DNA of 36,582 nt, from the NCBI GenBank assembly GCA_023431215.1, contig JAEYXR010000032.1, positions 1-36,582 on the forward strand. The letters are read 5' to 3'. A program made the position numbers and the translations under genes. Positions 32,856 through 36,582 of this stretch are shown here, one piece after another. This DNA is from Bacillota bacterium. Lineage in GTDB: Bacteria; Bacillota; Clostridia; Oscillospirales; Ruminococcaceae. The stretch's first letter is position 1, and the number at the start of each line of letters is the position of its first letter. The notes under the pieces were generated by a model. It had not been told where the DNA came from. It saw nothing but the letters and a program-made list of their open reading frames with translations, and made no database searches.

Positions 32856-33626
32856 TTATTTTTTCTTGTTGTTTTTAATAATTTCTTTAGAAAGTGACAG
32901 ATATGCCTCTGCACCTTTGGATGCTTTGTCAAAATACATGATGGGCTGCCCAAAGCTGGGGGCCTCCGAAAGCCGTACATTCCTAGGCACTACGGTAGTA
33001 AATATTTTGTCTGCAAAGTACTTTTTAACCTCATCCACAACCTGCACAGTAAGGTTCAGACGGCTGTCGTACATGGTAAGTAGTACGCCTTCCACCTCTA
33101 TATCACTGTTGTACATGCGTTTTACTGTACGAACGGTAGAAATTAGCTGACTCAGGCCCTCCAGCGCATAATATTCGCACTGAATAGGAATCAAGATAGA
33201 ATCTGAAGCCGCCAAGGCATTGACTGTGATCAGCCCCAAGGAGGGCGGGCAGTCAATAATAACAAAGTCATACTTGGGTTTGACCTTTAACAAAGAAGCC
33301 CGCAAACCCATGGTTCGGTTTTCCATCTCTACCAGTTCTATTTCTGCGCCTGCCAGAGAAATATGGCTGGGTACAATTGAAACATTTTTAAATGGGGTTT
33401 TAAAGGTTGCTTCTTCTACAGTTTTGCCTAAAATCAGCACATCATAGCACGAAATTTCAATTTCTCTTTTATTAATGCCCAGTCCGCTGGTGGCATTGCC
33501 CTGAGGGTCCATATCCACCAAAAGCACCTTTTTGCCCTGCATCCCCAGGCCGGCGGCTAAATTCACCGCTGTGGTAGTCTTGCCTACACCGCCTTTTTGG
33601 TTGGTTACGGCAATAATTTTTCCCAT
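32856..33626 (-). CDS. parA: Chromosome partition ATPase ParA (Soj)
   Basis: A 256-residue deviant Walker ATPase that works with ParB in origin segregation and, in Bacillus, in DnaA control. The start MGKIIAVTNQKGGVGKTTTA holds the deviant Walker A box (K at both ends). DMDPQGNATSG, YDFVIIDCPPSLG (Walker B) and VPRNVRLSEAPSFGQP follow. GGGAGG lies about 9 bases before ATG 33626; the frame extends to 33707 with no site. Its promoter is at 33698-33726, directly next to a parS site. Confidence 0.96.
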   Translation of the reverse strand: MGKIIAVTNQKGGVGKTTTAVNLAAGLGMQGKKVLLVDMDPQGNATSGLGINKREIEISCYDVLILGKTVEEATFKTPFKNVSIVPSHISLAGAEIELVEMENRTMGLRASLLKVKPKYDFVIIDCPPSLGLITVNALAASDSILIPIQCEYYALEGLSQLISTVRTVKRMYNSDIEVEGVLLTMYDSRLNLTVQVVDEVKKYFADKIFTTVVPRNVRLSEAPSFGQPIMYFDKASKGAEAYLSLSKEIIKNNKKK

Positions 33627-33697
33627 AAGGCTTGTCCTCCCTTTGGTTGGGTGTGGAATCCGCCTGCAGTGGAACCCCCTGCGACGGTACTTTTCAA

Positions 33698-33726
33698 AGT
33701 ATAGCACAATCTTATGGCGTTTTAAA
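33698..33726 (-). promoter_or_regulatory. Promoter of parAB
   Basis: Read leftward, TTTAAA (33721-33726) and TATACT (33698-33703) are 17 bases apart; TG two bases before the -10 makes it an extended -10 box. The first parS site begins 8 bases beyond the -35 box. Confidence 0.65.
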
Positions 33727-33733
33727 GTCCTTT

Positions 33734-33749
33734 TGTTTCACGTGGAACA
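33734..33749. promoter_or_regulatory. parS site 1
   Basis: TGTTTCACGTGGAACA matches the parS consensus TGTTTCACGTGAAACA at 15 of 16 positions. It lies immediately upstream of the parA -35 box, so bound ParB could affect parAB transcription. Confidence 0.88.
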
Positions 33750-33884
33750 TTATTCTGGCAAATTTACATCAACTTTACAATATTAGTATGAACCTTCAAG
33801 GGTTATTTACACATAAGTTTTTTTGGGGTCAAAATAACAAACACCTTTTACTGCCTATATTCCATGCTTTACCCTGTGGGCTTT

Positions 33885-33900
33885 TATTTCACGTGGAACA
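33885..33900. promoter_or_regulatory. parS site 2
   Basis: TATTTCACGTGGAACA matches the parS consensus at 14 of 16 positions. It opens the second repeat unit. The TATTT half leans toward the Noc-type site (ATTTCCCGGGAAAT) by one base only. Confidence 0.78.
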
Positions 33901-34034
33901 TTATTCTGGCAAATTTACATCAGCTTCACAATATTAGTATGAACCTTCAAGGGTTATTTACACACAAGTTTTTTTGGGTCAAAATAACAAACACCTTTCA
34001 CTGTCTATATACCACGCTTAACCTTATGAGCTAT

Positions 34035-34050
34035 TGTTTCACGTGAAACA
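34035..34050. promoter_or_regulatory. parS site 3, perfect consensus
   Basis: TGTTTCACGTGAAACA is the exact palindromic parS consensus. It lies next to the terminator of the upstream operon. Confidence 0.93.
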
Positions 34051-34101
34051 ATAAAACCAAAGACGCCGCCCGGGAGCTTAGTCCCGAACGGCGTCTTTGG
34101 T
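34051..34101 (-). terminator. Terminator of the noc-like gene
   Basis: ACCAAAGACGCCG (34056-34068) pairs with its complement (34089-34101), extended through a 2x2 internal loop by CGGGA/TCCCG with a 6-base loop. Read leftward it ends in TTTTATTGTTT. It separates noc from the parS array. Confidence 0.88.
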
Positions 34102-34185
34102 CAGCTATGGGAAGTCAAATCATCTATGGAACTCTCGATGGGGAGAGAGCTCGCCTAGCAAATGAGGCATTACTTGCTACTCCAA

Positions 34186-35043
34186 TCAACCTGTACGTAA
34201 AGCAATCACCTCTGCCGTCTGTTTTGATGGCGATACAGCAGGACGAGAACCGCCTTTGGGGATTCGGATAGTGTAGCAAATATATTCATCCTCTTCTGAT
34301 TTTTGTGTGGTTACAGTAATACCGCTGCGGCGCACCTCTTCTACCGCCTTATCTACTGTGGAAAAGATGATACGGTAGTCTTTTAAATGCCCCACAAAAC
34401 GGCGTTGCTTTGGCCGGGGCTTTGCAGTAAGCCCCTTGATATATTCTTCTGCTGCATGAGCAGATAGTTTATGCTCACCAATATGTCGGCAGGCTTTGAG
34501 CTGTGTCTTTTCGTCCTCCAACACCAACAGTGCTCTGGCTACCCTTTCTCCCAAGCCAAATTGCAGCAGCGTTTCCTTAACAGGTTCAGTAAGCCTGAGG
34601 ATGCGAAGCTTGTTGGCAACGGTAGACTGTGCCATAGAGAGAATGTTGCACACCTTAGCCTGGGAGATATTTTCCTGCTCCATCAAGGCCTTGATGCCTT
34701 GGGCCTCCTCAAAGTAACTTAGCCCTTCTCTATGCAGGTTTTCTACCAAGGTAAGTATTGCAGCGTCGGTATCGCACATTTCCTCTATCATAGAGGGTAT
34801 GTATTTAAGACCCAGTTTGCGGCAGGCCATCAGCCTGCGCTCGCCGGCAATCAGCACATAGCCTTTTTCAGCTCTTCTAACCGAAATTGGTACCAGCAAA
34901 CCATTTTGTGAAATGCTTTTTACCAGTACATCCAGCTCCTGCTCATCAAAAGTGCGCCGGGGCTGGTGTGGGCTGGGGAGGATCTCAGACACCGGTAACA
35001 AAACCACCTTATTCAGTACCTCAGGTTTACGCTGTAACATCAT
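34186..35043 (-). CDS. noc: ParB-family nucleoid-occlusion-like protein (Noc)
   Basis: A 285-residue ParB paralogue. Box I is HQPRRTFDEQELDVLVKSI, the CTP motifs are AGERRLMACRKLG and VENLHREGLSYFEEAQG, and the helix-turn-helix is ISQAKVCNILSMAQSTVANKLRIL. The location, directly downstream of rsmG and upstream of parA, is the place of noc in Bacillus, where Noc binds NBS sites and holds off FtsZ. No exact NBS was noticed here, and I cannot exclude that it binds parS instead. ATG 35043 follows AGGAGG by 9 bases; the frame to 35187 runs through the rsmG terminator and is rejected. Confidence 0.86.
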   Translation of the reverse strand: MMLQRKPEVLNKVVLLPVSEILPSPHQPRRTFDEQELDVLVKSISQNGLLVPISVRRAEKGYVLIAGERRLMACRKLGLKYIPSMIEEMCDTDAAILTLVENLHREGLSYFEEAQGIKALMEQENISQAKVCNILSMAQSTVANKLRILRLTEPVKETLLQFGLGERVARALLVLEDEKTQLKACRHIGEHKLSAHAAEEYIKGLTAKPRPKQRRFVGHLKDYRIIFSTVDKAVEEVRRSGITVTTQKSEEDEYICYTIRIPKGGSRPAVSPSKQTAEVIALRTG

Positions 35044-35125
35044 AGGCCAGATCCTCCTCCCAAACCAAGCACCAGGGTTTAATTTGTTTAATAAATTTGA
35101 GAGCTTGGTATTCTCCAAATTGTAT

Positions 35126-35173
35126 AAAAAAAGATGGTCGATACCTTGTCCCAAAGATATCGTACCATCTTTT
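35126..35173 (-). terminator. Terminator of rsmG
   Basis: Read leftward, AAAAGATGGTACGATA (35158-35173 region) pairs with TATCGACCATCTTTT with one bulged base, then seven U residues (35126-35132). It separates rsmG from the noc-like gene. Confidence 0.88.
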
Positions 35174-35235
35174 ATGCATATTTGCACACTTTTTTGCTCG
35201 CAAAAAACGACTACTCATTGTATAATCCGGTCTTT

Positions 35236-35946
35236 TTATAACGACTTTTTGGAGATTTGTGACGAAGAACGAGGGTATTTTGTCGGAGTTTGCGAAACTT
35301 TTTTAATAATTACCAGTGTTCTTGGGTCTCCACCAGGTAAATTGTACTTTAAAACATCCTCTACCTTACCACCGCAAAGGGCAATTGCATTACGGGCTGT
35401 AGAAACTTCGTCCTCACCGCTGCTGCCTTTTAGGGCAAGCAGAACCCCGCCGGGCTTTACTAGAGGCAGGCAATACTCTGCCAAAAGACTCATAGAAGCC
35501 ACCGCACGGGAGGTAGCCACATCATATTTTTCGCGGTGACTGGGGTTTCTTCCGGCCTCTTCAGCGCGAAGATGCACAGTGGCAGCATCAATACCCAGTT
35601 TGCCGCACACATGCCGCAAAAAGCCCAGGCGTTTTTCCAGACTATCCAGTAGCGTCAGCTCAATATCACGCCGAATGAGCTTCATGGGAATGGAGGGAAA
35701 CCCCGCCCCTGTGCCAACATCAATGAGCCGCGGATTGTGAGGCAGCTCATACATTGTCAGAGGCAGCAGGCTGTCTGCAAAATGCTTCACAGCGATTCCT
35801 TCGTCGTCTACAATGGCGGTAAGATTCATCTTTTCGTTCCATTCCTGCAGCAGGGTACAGTAGGTAGAAAATAATAGATAGTCATTTTCATCCGGTTCTA
35901 TATAAATGGAGCGCAAAAGCTCCTCAAAAGCCGGTCTTGCAATCAT
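35236..35946 (-). CDS. rsmG: 16S rRNA (guanine(527)-N7)-methyltransferase RsmG
   Basis: Methylates G527 of 16S rRNA near the decoding site; loss gives low-level streptomycin resistance in other bacteria. 236 residues. SAM motif I is RLIDVGTGAGFPSIPMKL, preceded by EWNEKMNLTAI; SRAVASMSLLAEYCLPLVKPGG and the ALKG segment are typical of the family. The ATG overlaps the mnmG stop by 4 bases (ATGA), so the pair is coupled. Confidence 0.96.
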   Translation of the reverse strand: MIARPAFEELLRSIYIEPDENDYLLFSTYCTLLQEWNEKMNLTAIVDDEGIAVKHFADSLLPLTMYELPHNPRLIDVGTGAGFPSIPMKLIRRDIELTLLDSLEKRLGFLRHVCGKLGIDAATVHLRAEEAGRNPSHREKYDVATSRAVASMSLLAEYCLPLVKPGGVLLALKGSSGEDEVSTARNAIALCGGKVEDVLKYNLPGGDPRTLVIIKKVSQTPTKYPRSSSQISKKSL

Positions 35947-36582
35947 ATGCTGTCTTCTCCCCTCTTTGACTGCTGGCGACGCTGCTCCAAGGCAATAATC
36001 AGCACCGAAATATCCGCAGGGCTTACCCCTGAAATGCGGGAGGCTTGTCCCAGATTCAGCGGACTGATTTTTTTCAGTTTTTCTACCGCCTCCAGACGCA
36101 GTCCACGTATCTGGCTATAGTCTATTCCCGTCAGAGGCATGCTTTCCAACCGGCGCATCTGTTCTACCTGAGCCAGCTGCTTTTTAATGTATCCCTCATA
36201 TTTTATCTCTACTTCTACCTGTTCTGCCACATGGGGATGCAGCTGGGGACGCTGGGGATCAAAAGGTTTCAGCCCCTCATAGCTTACCTGGGGGCGTTTC
36301 AGCAGCTCCGCCGCCTTAATGCTTTGGCGCAAAGGGGCGGTGCCCAGCTGCTCCAGCCACAAATTAAGCTCTTCTGTGCAAAAAATGGTAGTTTCTTCCA
36401 GTCTTTTTATTTCAGCCGTCTTTTCTTCCTGCTGGCGTAGAAAATTTTGATATCTCTGCTCTGAAATCAGCCCAAGCTCATATCCCAGGGGTGTCAGACG
36501 TACATCGGCATTGTCCTGCCTCAGCAGCAGACGATATTCGCTGCGGCTGGTCATCATACGGTAAGGGTCCATACAGCCCTTG
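35943..36582 (-). CDS. mnmG: tRNA 5-carboxymethylaminomethyluridine synthase MnmG, C-terminal part
   Basis: The last ~213 residues of MnmG (GidA), which with MnmE modifies U34 of tRNAs. The frame is open to the window edge, so the N-terminal FAD-binding part is missing here. It begins within the conserved PYRMMTSRSEYRLLLRQDNAD segment and runs through YEGYIKKQLAQVEQMRRLE to the C-terminal domain with GLRLEAVEKLKKISPLNLGQASRISGVSPADISVLI. Full length is normally about 625 residues. Confidence 0.96.
   Translation of the reverse strand, partial: KGCMDPYRMMTSRSEYRLLLRQDNADVRLTPLGYELGLISEQRYQNFLRQQEEKTAEIKRLEETTIFCTEELNLWLEQLGTAPLRQSIKAAELLKRPQVSYEGLKPFDPQRPQLHPHVAEQVEVEIKYEGYIKKQLAQVEQMRRLESMPLTGIDYSQIRGLRLEAVEKLKKISPLNLGQASRISGVSPADISVLIIALEQRRQQSKRGEDSI

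Larger units (their letters stand above)
33734..34034. repeat. Two tandem ~150-bp direct repeats carrying parS
   Basis: Unit 1 (33734-33884, 151 bp) and unit 2 (33885-34034, 150 bp) are nearly identical over most of their length, e.g. ATTATTCTGGCAAATTTACA (33749 and 33900), AACCTTCAAGGGTTATTTAC and GGTCAAAATAACAAACACC in the same order. Each unit starts with a parS site and a third parS (34035) caps the array. Differences gather at the right end of each unit. No ORF is present. The array probably arose by tandem duplication. Confidence 0.88.

Noticed and set aside
33734..34034. oriC with DnaA boxes
   Set aside because: The repeats contain TTATTTACACA-like stretches, but none matches TTATNCACA well, and no clustered boxes or DnaA gene are present. 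The origin is probably near but outside the window.
33734..34050. CRISPR-like array
   Set aside because: The repeats are long (~150 bp), only two in number, with no spacers, and each contains parS. They are partition sites.
35044..35187. N-terminal extension of the noc-like gene
   Set aside because: The extra 48 codons run through the rsmG terminator hairpin and lack a ribosome binding site, while AGGAGG precedes the ATG at 35043.

Overview
The window looks like a chromosomal segment of an endospore-lineage Clostridia bacterium, probably Oscillospirales/Ruminococcaceae-like. The supports are a SigH-like sigma factor, a PdaA-type deacetylase, glutamine synthetase type III, AsnA, a TAXI-type TRAP transporter, consensus sigma-A promoters, strong AGGAGG ribosome binding sites, and the MnmG-RsmG-Noc-ParA-ParB-SerS order typical of the replication-origin region of Firmicutes. 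This placement is inference from gene families; no search was run.

Layout. 1-3.5 kb: tRNA-Leu(CAA) with a terminator, a MATE exporter, a SigH-like sigma factor behind a perfect consensus promoter, a zinc-ribbon protein whose ribosome binding site lies in a 10-bp inverted repeat, and two small divergent genes that both look frameshifted. 3.5-12.2 kb: a metallo-beta-lactamase-fold hydrolase, the tRNA methylthiotransferase MtaB, an HPr-fold protein without the active-site histidine, a membrane-anchored zinc-ribbon/WG-repeat protein, a PdaA-like lipoprotein and enolase. 12.4-20.2 kb (all leftward): an HTH regulator with four membrane segments, a TRAP-TAXI permease and its binding protein, glutamine synthetase III and aspartate-ammonia ligase. 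20.4-24.8 kb: a ChrB-N-like protein, a cluster of three small uncharacterised genes, a YfcE-like phosphoesterase, a VOC protein and a tandem GNAT protein. 25-31.9 kb (leftward): a uracil permease behind a leader-peptide attenuator, RqcH/NFACT, Nif3-like, TrmK and SerS. 32-36.6 kb (leftward): ParB, ParA, a region with three parS sites on about 150-bp tandem repeats, a Noc/ParB-like protein, RsmG and the 3' part of MnmG, which is cut by the window edge.

Most genes are single or two-gene units separated by clear intrinsic terminators, so transcription units can be read fairly well. Ammonia assimilation (GSIII, AsnA), uptake of a carboxylate-like solute (TRAP-TAXI), uracil salvage, ribosome and tRNA upkeep (RqcH, TrmK, MtaB, RsmG, MnmG, SerS) and chromosome segregation (ParABS, Noc) are the visible themes.

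The two observations I rate highest are (i) a 30-codon leader ORF that stops 6 bases before a terminator hairpin upstream of the uracil permease, which resembles translation-coupled attenuation of the enterobacterial pyrBI type, and (ii) the duplicated parS-bearing repeats between parA and noc, with one parS directly upstream of the parA promoter. No CRISPR array, insertion sequence or prophage was seen.
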